A DNA stretch of 64,000 bases from Stomoxys calcitrans (taxonomy: Eukaryota > Arthropoda > Insecta > Diptera > Muscidae): contig NC_081552.1 of assembly GCF_963082655.1 (NCBI RefSeq), forward strand, positions 126,513,494 through 126,577,493, given 5' to 3'. Under the pieces are notes generated by a model. The model saw nothing but the letters and a program-made list of their open reading frames with translations, did not search any database and was not told the origin of the DNA. A program made the translations under genes and the position numbers. Below, piece after piece: positions 1 to 10,138 of this stretch (the stretch's first letter is position 1; every line of letters starts with the position of its first letter).

Positions 1-310
1 TACGAAATTGAGGGTCAGTAATGGGTTAAAACTTTGTTTTTAAAAATATTTATTGAAATTTGTCTAAAAAAAACAAATTTTGGGAAAATGCTGCTTGGGA
101 CAGATGAGCATGGTAAAAACTTTAAAAATGTTTATGCAAAATTTAAATTTTTGGTTTAAAAAATATTCTTGAGGTTGTCTTTAGAGAGTATTTCGCTGAT
201 ATTTAGTCCTTGAAAAAATGCATTAAAATGTAGGTTTTAGAAAAAATTTATTAATTATTTTTTTACATTTTGTCTTCAGTAGAAATTTTAAAGAAATTTT
301 ATCTTAAAAT
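1..310. other. AT-rich degenerate repeat flank, no gene
   Basis: No ORF of note. The stretch contains loose repetitions of phrases such as ATTTTGTCTT and GAAATTTTAAAG spaced about 30-60 bases apart. The same kind of sequence resumes at 1436, so RepA copy 1 appears to have inserted into an old AT-rich repeat. Identity of that older repeat is unknown. Confidence 0.4.
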
Positions 311-1435
311 AAGTAAGAGCGTGCTAAGTTCGGCCGGGCCTAATCTAATATACCCTCCACCATGGATCCCATATGTCGAGTTCTATGCGCGGTATCTCTT
401 TTTAGGCAAACAGAGAATATTGAAAAAGAACTGTTAAGTCATTGGAGTTATATCAAATTAAAGTCCGATTCGGACCATAAATGAATGCTGAACATGGTAC
501 AAGTCATTGTGAAATATTTCAGTTCATTCGGATAAGAATTGCGCCTTGTAGGGGCTCAAGAAGCAAAATCGGGAGATCGGTTTATATAGCAGCTGTTTCA
601 AGCTGTTGATCGACCATATTAGACACGAGTGTTGAAGGTCATGAGAGAAGCCGTTGCACAAAATTTCTGCCAAATCGGATGAGAATTGCGCCCTCTAGAG
701 GCTCAAGAGTAAAGATCCCAGCTCGGTTTATATGGCAGCAGCTATGGTAGCTATATCACAGTCATTGGAAGTCATAACAAAACACCTTAAGCAAAAATTC
801 AGCCAAATCGGCTGAGAATTGCGCGCTTTATTGGCTCAAGAAGTCAAGATCCAAGATCGGTTTATATAACAGCTATACCAGATTATGAACCCATTTGAAG
901 TGATAACAAAACACTATGTGCAAAATTTCAGTCAAAGCGGACGGGAATTGCGCCTTTTAGAGGCTCAAGAAGTCAAGACCCAAGATCGGTTTATATGGCA
1001 GCTATATTAGGTTATACACCGATTTGAACCATACTTGGCACAGTTGTTGGATATTATAACAAAACACGTCGTGCAAAATTTCATTCCAATCGGATAAGAA
1101 TTGCGCACTCTAGAGGCTTAAGAAGTCAATACCCAAGATCGGTTTATATGACAGCTATATCAAAACATAGACCGATATGGTCCTTTTACAATCCTAACGG
1201 ACCTACGTTTATAAGAAATATTTGTGCAAAATTTCAAGAGGCTACCTTTAATCCTTTGAAATTTAGCATGCTTTCGACAGACAGACGGACGGACATGGCT
1301 AGATCGACATAAAATGTCACGACGATCAAAAATATGCAATATATACTTTATGGGGTCTCAGACGAATATTTCGAGTAGTTACTAACAGAATGACGAAATT
1401 AGTATACCCCCATCCTATGGTGGGTGGTATAAAAA
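311..1435 (+). mobile_element. RepA copy 1 (DINE/HINE-like non-autonomous element)
   Basis: Begins with AAGTAAGAGCGTGCTAAG and the GGCCGGGCC palindrome, and ends with ATGGTGGGTGGTATAAAAA. In between lie about five units of roughly 153 bp, each carrying phrases such as CGGATAAGAATTGCG, CAAGAAGTCAAGA and TCGGTTTATATGGCAGC. A short GACGGACGGAC tract and a TACTTTATGGGG motif precede the 3' end. The copy is older than most others here: its 5' subTIR and GGCC palindrome carry substitutions. No credible coding region is present. Assignment to Helentron-associated elements is inference from architecture. Confidence 0.8.
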
Positions 1436-1722
1436 TAACTTCGAGAGGGGTCTGGCCCGTACTGAAGTTTTGTCATAAGAGAATATTACGCTGAAATTTT
1501 AACTTATATTTTTTACTAAGATTTTCATTATAATTTTGTCCTTAAGAAAAATAATATCAAGGCGGCACTGGCCTTATTAATATGTTGTCTTTGTAGAATA
1601 TAATAAATATAAAATTTTGTCATTATAAAAAATGTTAATGAACTTTTTGTTTAAAATAAATTTAATTTAATATTCTTCTGTAGACAAAATCCTTTTGGCT
1701 ACGTCCCTTCTATCTTATATAT
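1436..1722. other. AT-rich degenerate repeat flank
   Basis: Continues the type of AT-rich sequence seen at 1-310, with recurring ATTTTGTC-like words. No gene or RNA is visible. Confidence 0.35.
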
Positions 1723-1826
1723 AACAAGTAAAAGCGTGCTATGTTCGGCCGGGCCGAATCTTATATACCCTCCACCATGGATCGCATTTGTCGGGTTCTT
1801 ATCCCGTCATCTCTTCTTAGGCAAAA

Positions 1827-3307
1827 ACAAGTAAAAGCGTGCTAAGTTCGGCCGGGCCGAATCTTATATATCCTCCACCATGGATCGCATTTGTCGAGTT
1901 CTTTTCCCGGCATCTCTTCTTAGGCAAAAAAGGATATAAGAAAAGAGTTGCTCTGCTATTAAAACGATATCAAGATATGGTCCGGTTCGGACCACAATTA
2001 AATTATATGTTGGAGACCTGTGTAAAATTTCAGCCAATTCGTATAAGAATTGCGCCCATTGGGGCTCACGAAGTAAAATAGAGAGAACGATTTATATGGG
2101 ATCTGTATCGGGCTATAGATCGATTCAGACCATAATAAACACGTTTGTTGATGGTCATAAGAGGATCCATCGTACAAAATTTCAGGCATATCGGATAATA
2201 ATTGCGACCTCTAGGGGTCAAGAAGTCAAGATCCCAGATCGGTTTATATGGCAGCTATATCAGGTTATGAACCGATTTGAACCTTATTTGACACAGTTGT
2301 TGAAAGTAAAAATAAAATACGTCTTGAAAAATTTCAGCCAAATTGGATAGGAATTGCGCCCTCTAGGAGCTCAAGAAGTCAAATCCCCAGATCTGTTTAT
2401 ATGACAGCTATATCAGGTTATGAACCGATTTGAACCATACTTGGCACAGTTGTTGGATATCATAACGAAATACTTCGTGCGAAATTCCATTCTAATCGGA
2501 TAAGAATTGCGCCCTCTAGAGGGTCAAGAAGTCAAGACCCAAGATCGGTTTATATGGTAGCTATATCAGGTTATGGACCGATTTAAACCATACTTGTCAC
2601 AGTTGTTGGATATAATAAAAAAACACGTCGTGCAAAAATTCATTCAAATCGGATAAGAATTGTGCCCTCTAGAGGGTCAAGAAGTCAAGACCCAAGATCA
2701 GTTTATATGGTAGCTATATCAGGTTATGGACCGATTTAAACCATACTTGGCACAGTTGTTGGGTATCATAACAAAACATGTCGTGCGAAATTCCATTCCA
2801 ATCGGATAAGAATTGCGCCCTCTAGAGGGTCAAGAAGTCAAGACACAAGATCGGTTTATATGGTAGCTATATCAGGTTATGGACCGATTTGAACCATACT
2901 TGGCACAGTTGTTGGATATCATAACAAAACACGTCGTGCAAAATTTCATCTCAATCGGATGAGAATTGCGCACTCTAGAGGCTCAAGAAATCAAGACCCA
3001 AGATCGGTTTATATGGCAGCTATATCAAAACATGGACCGATATGGCCCATTTACAATACCAACCGACCTACACTAATAAGAAGTATTTGTGCAAAATTTC
3101 AAGCGGCTAGCTTTACTCCTTCGGAAGTTAGCGTGCTTTCGACAGACAGACGGACGGACGGACGGACGGACATGGCTAGATCGACATAAAATGTCACGAC
3201 GATTAAGAATATATATACTTTATGGGGTCTCAGACGAATATTTCGAGTAGTTACAAACAGAATGACGAAATTAGTATACCCCCCATCTTATGGTGGAGGG
3301 TATAAAA
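1827..3307 (+). mobile_element. RepA copy 3, complete copy nested in RepA copy 2
   Basis: Runs from ACAAGTAAAAGCGTGCTAAG to GGTGGAGGGTATAAAAA. It has the 5' palindrome, about seven core units, the GACGGACGGACGGACGG tract at 3146-3170 and the 3' hairpin. The host word CTTAGGCAAAAAAGGATATAAG is split by it, so this insertion shows the natural ends of the family directly. No target duplication beyond a few A bases can be seen, consistent with insertion into an A/T run. Confidence 0.85.
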
Positions 3308-3636
3308 AGGCTATAAGAAAAGATTTGCTCTGCTATTAGAGCGATATCAAGATATGGTGCGGTTAGCACCACAATTAAATTATATGTTGGAGATCTGTGT
3401 AAAATGTCAGCCAATTCGAATAAGAATTGCGCCCTTTGGGGGCTCGAGAAGTAAAATAGAGGGATCGATTTATATGGGAGCTGTATCGGGCTATTGACCG
3501 GTTCAGACTATAATAAAAACGTATGTTGATGGTCATGAGAGGATCCGTAGTACAAAATGTCAGGCAAATCGGATAATAATTGCGACCTCTAGAGACTCAA
3601 GAAGTCAAGATCCCAGATCGGTTTATATGGCAGCTA

Positions 3637-4557
3637 TTGGGTTGTAATATAGTCGGCGTTGACAAATTTTTTCAACGGCTTGTGACTCTGTAATTGCGTT
3701 CTTTCTTCTGTCAGCTATCAGCTGTTACTTTTAGCTTGCTTTAGAAAAAAAGTGGGCGAAATTTTGTTTACATTTGTTTATTTGGCGTCAATTTTAATAT
3801 GGGTACCACATGTATTGAAAGAAATTCATTTAACAAACCGAATCAACGCTTGTGATATGCACCTTAAACGCAATGAATTCGATCCGTTTTTAAAACGAAT
3901 CATAACTGGAGATGAAAAATGGATTGTTTACAACATCGTTAGTCGAAAACGATCATGGTCCAAGCATGGTGAACCAGCTCAAATCACTTCAAAGGCTGAT
4001 ATCCACCAAAAGAAGGTTATGCTGTCTGTTTGGTGGGATTGGAAGGGTGTGGTATATTTTGAGCTGCTTCCAAGGAACCAAACGATTAATTCGGATGTTT
4101 ACTGTCAAGAATTCCACAAATTGAATACAGCCATCAAGGAGAAGCGACCAGAATTGGTCAATCGTAAAGGTGTCATATTCCACCAGGACAACGCTAGACC
4201 GCACACATCTTTGGTCACTCGCCAAAAACTGAGTGAGCTTGGCTGGGAACTTTTGATGCATCCACCATATAGCCCTGACCTTGCACCATTAGACTACCAT
4301 TTATTTCGATCTTTGCAGAACTCCTTAAATGGTAAAACTTTCGGCAATGATGAGGCCATAAAATCGCACTTGGTTCAGTTTTTGCGGATAAAGGCCAGAA
4401 GTTCTATGAGCGTGGAATACTAAATTTGCCAGGAAGATGGCAAAAGGTTATCGAACAAAATGGCAATTATATATTTGATTAAAATTCATTCTAAGTTTCA
4501 TTAAAAATGCATTTACTTTCTTTTAAAAAATTCGCAATTACTTTTTAGGCAACCCAA
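3637..4557 (+). mobile_element. mariner element, internally deleted (copy M1)
   Basis: Bounded by TTGGGTTG on the left and GGCAACCCAA on the right, inserted at a TA inside a RepA unit. The left inverted repeat has lost the CCCAAAAAGTAATTGCGG portion present in other copies, while the right end retains a slightly mutated version. The 5' part of the transposase gene, including the DNA-binding domain, is deleted. Copies M2 (41517) and M3 (51459) share this deleted structure, so they descend from an already deleted progenitor. Confidence 0.85.
3752..4423 (+). pseudogene. mariner transposase, N-terminally deleted, DD34D catalytic core
   Basis: Remnant of a mariner cut-and-paste transposase, the nuclear enzyme that binds the terminal repeats and moves the element into TA sites. 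Visible motifs in order: TGDEKW with the first catalytic Asp, HQDNARPH with the second, and YSPDLAPLDYH, whose final Asp lies 34 residues after the second, the mariner DD34D spacing. About 220 residues remain compared with roughly 345 in intact family members. The helix-turn-helix region is missing and the reading begins in unrelated leader sequence. One T is lost from a T-run near 4380 relative to M2 and M3, shifting the frame and removing the normal C-terminus. All three catalytic residues survive, but the protein could not bind its ends. Confidence 0.85.
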
Positions 4558-6160
4558 TTTATCAGGTCATGAACCGAATTGCACCTTATTTGACATAGTT
4601 GTTGAAATTAAGAATAAAATACTTCATGAAAATTTTCAACCAACTCGGATAGGAATTGCGCCCTCTAGAAGCTGAAGAAGCCAAGTCCCCAGATCTGTTT
4701 ATATGACAGCTATATCAGGTTATGAACGGAATTGAACCACACTTGGCACAGTTGTTGGATATCATATCAAAACACTTCGTGCAAAAATTGCGAATCTAGA
4801 GGCTGAAGAAGTCAAGACCAAAGATCGGGTTATATGACAGCTATATCAGGATATAGACCGATTTGAATCATACTTAGCACAGTTGTTGGATATCATAACA
4901 AAACACGTGGTGCAAAATTTCATTCCAATTGGATAAGAATTGCGCACTCTAGAGGCTTAAGAAGTCAAGACCCAAGATCGGTTTATATGGCAGCTATATC
5001 AGGTTATAAACCGATTTGGGCCATACTTGGCACAGTTCTTGGGTATCAAAACAAAACACTTCGTGCAAAATTTCATTCCAATCGGATAAGAAATGCGCAC
5101 TCTAGAGGCTTAAGCAGTCAAGACCAAAGATCGGTTTATATGGCATCTATATCAGGTTATGAACCGATTTGAACTATTCTTAATTGAAAGCCATAACAAA
5201 CACCTCATGCAAAATTTTAGCCAAATCGGATAGGAATTGCGCCCTCTAGAAGCTCAAGAAGTCAAGTCCCCAGATCTGTTTATATGACAGCTATATCAGG
5301 TTATGAACCGAGATGAACCAAACTTGGCACAGTTTTTGGAAATCATATCAAAACACTTCGTGCAAAAATGCATCCAAATCGGATAAGAATTGCGCACTCT
5401 AGGGGCTGAAGAAGTCAACACACAAAATGGTTTTATATGACAGCTATATCAGGCTATAGACCGATTTGAACCATAATAGCACAGTTGTTGGATATCATAA
5501 CAAAACACGTGGTGCAAAATTTCATTCCAATTGGATAAGAATTGCGCACTCTAGAGGCTTAAGAAGTCAAGACCCAAGATCGGTTTATATGGCAGCTATA
5601 TCAGGTTATAAACCGATTTGGGCCAAACTTGGCACAGTTCTTGGGTATCAAAACAAAACACGTCGAGCAAAAATTCATTCTAATCGGATAAGAAGTGCGC
5701 ACTCTAGAGGCTCAAGAAGTCAAGACCCAAAATCGGTTTATATGACAGCTATATCAGGTTATGGACCGATTTGAGCCATACTTGGCACAGTTGTTGGATA
5801 TCATAACAAACCAATCGGATAAGAATTGCGCACTCTAGAGTCTCAAGAAGTCAAGACCCAAGATCGGTTTATATGGCAGCTATATCGAAACATGGACCGA
5901 TATGGCCCATTTACAATACCAACCGACCTACACTAATTAGAAGTAATTGTGCAAAATTTCAAGCGGCCAGCTTTACTCCTTCGGAAGATAGAGTGCTTTC
6001 GACAGACAGACGGACGGACGGACATGGCTAGATCGACATAAAATGTCGCGACGATTAAGAATATATATACTTTATGGGGTCTCAGACGAATATTTCGAGT
6101 AGTTACAAACAGAATGACGAAATTAGTATACCCCCCATCTTATGGTGGAGGGTATAAAAA

Positions 6161-8238
6161 TCAATTTGTGTTTGTTTGTAGATTTGTTTGTGTGTTCCTT
6201 ATGGACTCAGAACGGCTGAACCGAATTTCTTGCAATTTTCACAGATGGTGCATAATAATCCCGTGATGAAAATAAGGTACTACATTTTGTGATATCTGAA
6301 GGGGGGCGGACCCTCCCCCTCAGCCTAAATTTCGGAAGAGCCAGATCTCGGAGATGGGTGGTGCGATTTAATTGAAATTTTGTGTGCTCACATATAGTAA
6401 CCCAAAAATAATAATTTGGTATCCAAATTTCGGATGGGTACCTAGGGGGGCCGCCCCACCTTAAAACTAACCAAACATATATTTAGACCAATCACGACAA
6501 TATGGGACTCAAATGAAAGGTTTTTAGGATAAGAAAACGTATCTGATATCCAATTGTCGAACCAAGTGCTACGGGGACCACCCCAACCCCCAAAACACCC
6601 CTAAACCGTACATATTTACCGACCATGTCAATATGAGACTCAAATGATAGGTATTTGCGAGTAGAATACGAATCTGATATCTAAATGTGGGACCAGGTTT
6701 CTGAGGGTCCACCCCTTCCCCTAAACACACCCCCAAACAGAATTTTTTCTGACCATGGGAATATGGGACTTAAATTAAAGGTATTTTAGTGCAGAATTAG
6801 AATCTGATATCCGAATATGGGACCAAGTGTTTAGGCGGCCGCCTCTCCCCAAAAACCTCCCCCAAATAGGACACATTTACGACCATAGCCACATGGGGCT
6901 CAAATGAAATGTCTTTGGAAGTAAAGCACAAATCTGATATCAATATTCGGGAAAAGTGTCTATGGGGCCACGCCACCCCCACAACACCACCCAACCCCCA
7001 ATACACCCCTAAATCGGACATATTTACCGATCATGGCAATATGGGACTCAATTGAAAGGTATTTGCGAGTAGAATACGAATCTGATATCCAAATGTGGGA
7101 CCACGTTTCTGGGGGTCCACCCCTTCCCCAAAACACGCCCCAAACAGGACTTATTACTGACCATGGGAATATGGAGCTTAAATAAAAGGTATTTGAGTGT
7201 GGAATTAGAATCTGATATCCAAAAATATCCCCCAAAGGAAATAAATTTACGACCATAGCCATATTGGGCTCAAATGAAAGGCCTTTGGAAGTAAAACACG
7301 AATCCGATATCAATATTTGGGAAAAGTGGCTATTTGGCCACCCCACCCCCACAACACCACCCATATAGTAAGTATTTGCTGACTTTTGCAACTTACTTAT
7401 TTGCTCACCAGACAATTTGGGTCTTAAAGAGAGTGAAACTAAATATTTATAGTTTTTAGGGCCAATACCGCAAACCGGACATATTTGCTGACTTTTGCAA
7501 TAAGGTGTTTAAATCAGATTAGAAAACGAATTTCATATCCAATTTTGTGGCCAATGGCAAAATGGGATTCAAATGAATGATATATAGATATATGAGAATA
7601 GAGCACGTTGCTGATATATTTTCCGGGCTTAGTGTTTGGGGGCCACTCCAATCTCCAAAACACCCCTAAATCGGGCATATTTACTGACCATGTCAATGTG
7701 GAGCTTAAATGAAAGGTTCTGGGTGTAGAGCAAGAATTCATACCCACATTCGCGACCAATTTTCTGGGGGACAACCCCTTTCCCAAAATACCGCACAAGC
7801 AGAAATTTTTTAGTGACCATCGCAAAATGGCTCAAATAAAGGTATTTGGGAGAAGAATACGAATTTGATAAACAAATTTAAGACCATGGATTTAGAGCAT
7901 CACCCCTTCCCCAAAAGCACCCCGCATAGGGTAAACATTTTTCGACCATGCCAATATGTAGTATTTAAGATTAGAAAACGAATTTGATAACCAATTTTGG
8001 ACCATGTGTTTGGGAGACCCCTCATCGTGTAAACTCCCCTAAACCAATATGGGGTTTAAATAAATGGTTTTTTAAAGAAGAGCATGATACTGATATTTTT
8101 CAGGGCCAAGTGCCTAAATCAGATATCATGAGAGTAGCGGGATGAAATAAAGTATTTTAAGAATATAGTACACCTTACATCCAAACTAAAATTCGTATAC
8201 CAATAAAGATCATATGGGATTCGGACAAAGGCACTTAT
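6161..8238 (+). mobile_element. HelB copy 1 (Helitron-like, 3' end lost)
   Basis: Starts in ATAAAAATCAATTTGTG followed by TTTG repeats, the family 5' end, fused to the preceding RepA at their shared TATAAAAA. Next come the conserved GGAACACAC-type leader in reverse sense (TGTGTGTTCC), CCACCCATCTCCGAGATC in reverse sense, and then about twelve degenerate units of 124-150 bp with GGACATATTTACCGACCAT-like words and C-rich runs. It stops at 8238 against a mariner end stub, so the CTAG terminus is missing. No ORF with recognisable Rep or helicase motifs: non-autonomous. Confidence 0.65.
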
Positions 8239-8251
8239 TGGGTTGCCCAAA
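8239..8251. mobile_element. Solo mariner terminal repeat stub
   Basis: The word TTGGGTTGCCCAA, the outer end of the local mariner TIR, sits between HelB (ending GGCACTTA) and the interior of a RepA. A mariner inserted at a TA in HelB and was later lost in a deletion that also removed the 3' half of the neighbouring RepA. It is short, so chance cannot be fully excluded, but the 13-base match at a junction is telling. Confidence 0.55.
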
Positions 8252-8803
8252 CCGATCTTGGGTATTGACTTCTTGAGCCTCTAGAGTTCAAATTCTTATC
8301 CGATTGGAATGAAATTTTGCATGACGTGTTTTGTTATGATATCCAACAACTGTGCCACGTATGGCTAAAATCGGTTCATAACCTGATATAGCTGCCATAT
8401 AAACCGATCTTGGGTCTTGACTTCTTGAGCCTCTAGAGGTCGCAATTATTATCCGATTTGCCTGAAATTATGTACTACGGATCCTCTCATGACCATCAAC
8501 ATACGTGTTGATTATGATCTGAATCGGTCTATAGCCCGATACAGCTCCCATATAAATCGATCTCTCTATTTTCTTGTGCCCCCAAAGGGAGCAATTCTTA
8601 TTCGAATTGGCTGACATGTTACACAGTACTTAAATGTGGTCAAAACCGGACCATTTCTTAATATCGCTCTAATAGCAGAGGAAATCTTTTCTTATATCCT
8701 TTTTTGCCTAAGAAGAGATGCCGGGAAAAGAACTCGACAAATGCGATCCATGGTGGAGGGTATATAAGATTCGGCCCGGCCGAACTTAGCACGCTTTTAC
8801 TTT
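8252..8803 (-). mobile_element. RepA copy, 5' part only
   Basis: Minus-strand 5' end (TTCGGCCCGGCCGAACTTAGCACGC at its right border contains the family palindrome) plus about two core units. The 3' half, GACG tract and terminal hairpin are missing. This piece is the outer part of the left arm of the large inverted repeat, matching 14411-14964. Confidence 0.8.
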
Positions 8804-8926
8804 TTATATATATAAGATTGAGTATTTAAGATTCTAGCATGAAATTCGTAAACTAAGTACACATTTATAGAGTTTATTATAAAAGCAGAAACTGCACCCT
8901 GCACCACACCTGTGGCTGTGATAAAA

Positions 8927-9217
8927 TGTAAATTGCAAATTTTGCCCAAGAACGTTCCACTAAGGGGCAAACTTCTCACATATCAATGAGTGCAGTCTGA
9001 CTCAAGTTTAAGCTCAATGATAAAGGGCCTTCTTTTTATAGCCGCGTCCGAACGGAGTGCTGCAGTGCGACACGTCTATGGAGAGAAGATTTGCATGGCA
9101 TAGTACCTCACAAATGTTGCCAGCATTAGGAGGGAAAACCATCGCAAAAATTTTTTTTCTGATGTTCTTGCCAGGATTCGTCCTAGGCGGACATGCTAAC
9201 CTCAGCGCTACGGTGGC
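8927..9217 (-). mobile_element. tRNA-derived SINE, copy 1
   Basis: On the minus strand it begins GCCACCGTAGCG with a TAGCGCTGAGGTTAGC segment resembling a tRNA A box, then a GAATCCTGGC remnant of the B box. Relative to the fuller copy at 35557-35834, about 20 bases between these boxes are missing. The body contains GGTACTATGCCATG and GTGTCGCACTGC, shared with the other two copies. The 3' part is AT-rich with TTGCAATTTACA-like tail. It is a duplicate of copy 2, being inside the inverted repeat, and is probably unable to recruit Pol III well because the B box is damaged. Confidence 0.7.
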
Positions 9218-9224
9218 TAAAATA

Positions 9225-9463
9225 TTGGGTTGCCCAAAAAGTAATTGCGGATTTTTTTAAAAGAAAGTAAATTTATTTTTAATAAAACTTAGAATGAACT
9301 TTAATCAAATATACTTTTTTTTACACTTTTTTTCTAAAGCAAGCTAAAAGTCACAGCTGATAACTGACAGAAGAAAGGATGCAATTACAGAGTCACAAGC
9401 TTTGAAAAAATTTGTCAACGCTGACTATATGAAAAATCCGCAATTACTTTTTGGGCAACCCAA
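9225..9463 (-). mobile_element. mariner-derived MITE, copy 1
   Basis: A 239-bp element with TIRs TTGGGTTGCCCAAAAAGTAA at both ends and flanking TA. Its interior is the mariner 5' leader joined directly to the 3' untranslated region, so it is a deletion derivative lacking all transposase sequence. It matches 13753-13991 in inverted orientation. Confidence 0.85.
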
Positions 9464-9600
9464 TAGTTCAGATCGGTATGAGGTATATGAGTATAAGGTA
9501 TGCATTTTTCACCGGATTTTGACGAAAGGTGGTTTACATATATACCCGAGTGGGTATCCAAAGTTCGGCCCGGCAGAACTTAACGCCCTTTTACTTGTTA
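9464..9600 (-). mobile_element. RepD 5'-end fragment
   Basis: Contains TTCACCGGATTTTGACGAAA, TATATACCCGAG and TTCGGCCCGGC, ending in CCCTTTTACTTGTT at its right edge. This is the same sequence as the 5' end of the complete RepD at 57900-58046. The rest is absent, cut off at the mariner MITE. Confidence 0.7.
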
Positions 9601-9778
9601 ATATAAAGTTTCTTCAATAAAATTGCGCATTATTCGCCTGAACGAGTAAAAATAAAGAACTTATTCACAAAACTTAATGAAGTCTTAAAATAGGTTTATT
9701 TGACAGTTCTATATAGGAATTCTGTCAAATAAACCAATTTCAAAACTATATGAAGTTTTGTGAACAAGGCCGTAAGTA

Positions 9779-10138
9779 TTTTGGAAAATTTATCAAATAT
9801 TTTAACAGTTGCCTCCTACTACGCGAACTGCTAACTTAGGCGATTTATAAACAAAATTTGTGGTCGATTATAACCCGCGAAGAGTCACTAAGACTCCCGC
9901 ACACTCAATGGATTGCGCAATGATATCCTAACAGAGCGTTTCACGCGGACGAAAATTTTGGAAAATTTATCAAATATTTTAACAGTTGCCTCCTACTACG
10001 CGAATTGCTAAATTGCTAACTTAGGCGATTTATAAACAAAATTTGTGGTCGATTATAACCCAATCAGTTGCGTTATAATCATCGCACACTCAATGGATTG
10101 CGCAATGATATCCTAACAGAGCGTTTCACGCGGACGAA
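9779..10138. repeat. Two direct repeats of about 180 bp
   Basis: Unit 1 (9779-9955) and unit 2 (9956-10138) both run from TTTTGGAAAATTTATCAAAT through CCTCCTACTACGCGAA to TTTCACGCGGACGAA. They differ by a small insertion and by a replaced stretch after TCGATTATAACC. No coding capacity is seen; origin unknown. Confidence 0.8.

Larger units (their letters stand above)
1723..6160 (+). mobile_element. RepA copy 2, outer copy split by a nested RepA and a mariner
   Basis: The 5' end lies at 1723-1826 and stops inside the normal word CTTAGGCAAAAA. The same element resumes at 3308 (GGCTATAAGAAAAG), is interrupted again by a mariner at 3637-4557, and resumes in the word GCAGCTATATCAGG. It ends at 6160 with GGTGGAGGGTATAAAAA. 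The core holds roughly ten tandem units of about 153 bp, and a GACG tract lies at 6001-6023. Order of events: outer RepA first, then the nested RepA and the mariner independently. ORFs reading through the units are by-products of a 153-bp repeat, which is divisible by three and so keeps frame. Confidence 0.85.
8252..9463. repeat. Left arm of 1.2-kb inverted repeat
   Basis: The arm is the reverse complement of 13753-14964 (paired coordinates sum to 23216). It carries a RepA 5' part, a 110-bp unassigned piece, a SINE and a mariner MITE in the same order. By eye the arms are nearly identical. They are separated by about 4.3 kb. Confidence 0.8.

Noticed and set aside
1839..2081. 80-codon ORF conserved at the 5' end of several RepA copies (also 29043, 39057, 55851-56093 minus)
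   Set aside because: It starts with GTG, not ATG, and runs through the GGCC palindrome and sub-terminal repeat. Its conservation follows from DNA similarity of the copies; the reading frame breaks in other copies.
5466..5774. Repetitive ORFs with SRGSRSQDPRSVYMAAISGY phrases in RepA cores
   Set aside because: A 153-bp unit is divisible by three, so any open frame repeats itself. Units in other frames and many stops in neighbouring units show no protein selection.
6161..8238. HelB as a possible autonomous Helitron
   Set aside because: No Rep HUH motif, helicase boxes or long ORF anywhere in the eight HelB copies.
8797..8979. Identical 60-codon ORFs at 8797-8979 and 14237-14419, and related ones at 9057 and 13857
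   Set aside because: They lie in the SINE and its flank within the inverted repeat; identity reflects DNA duplication, not coding.
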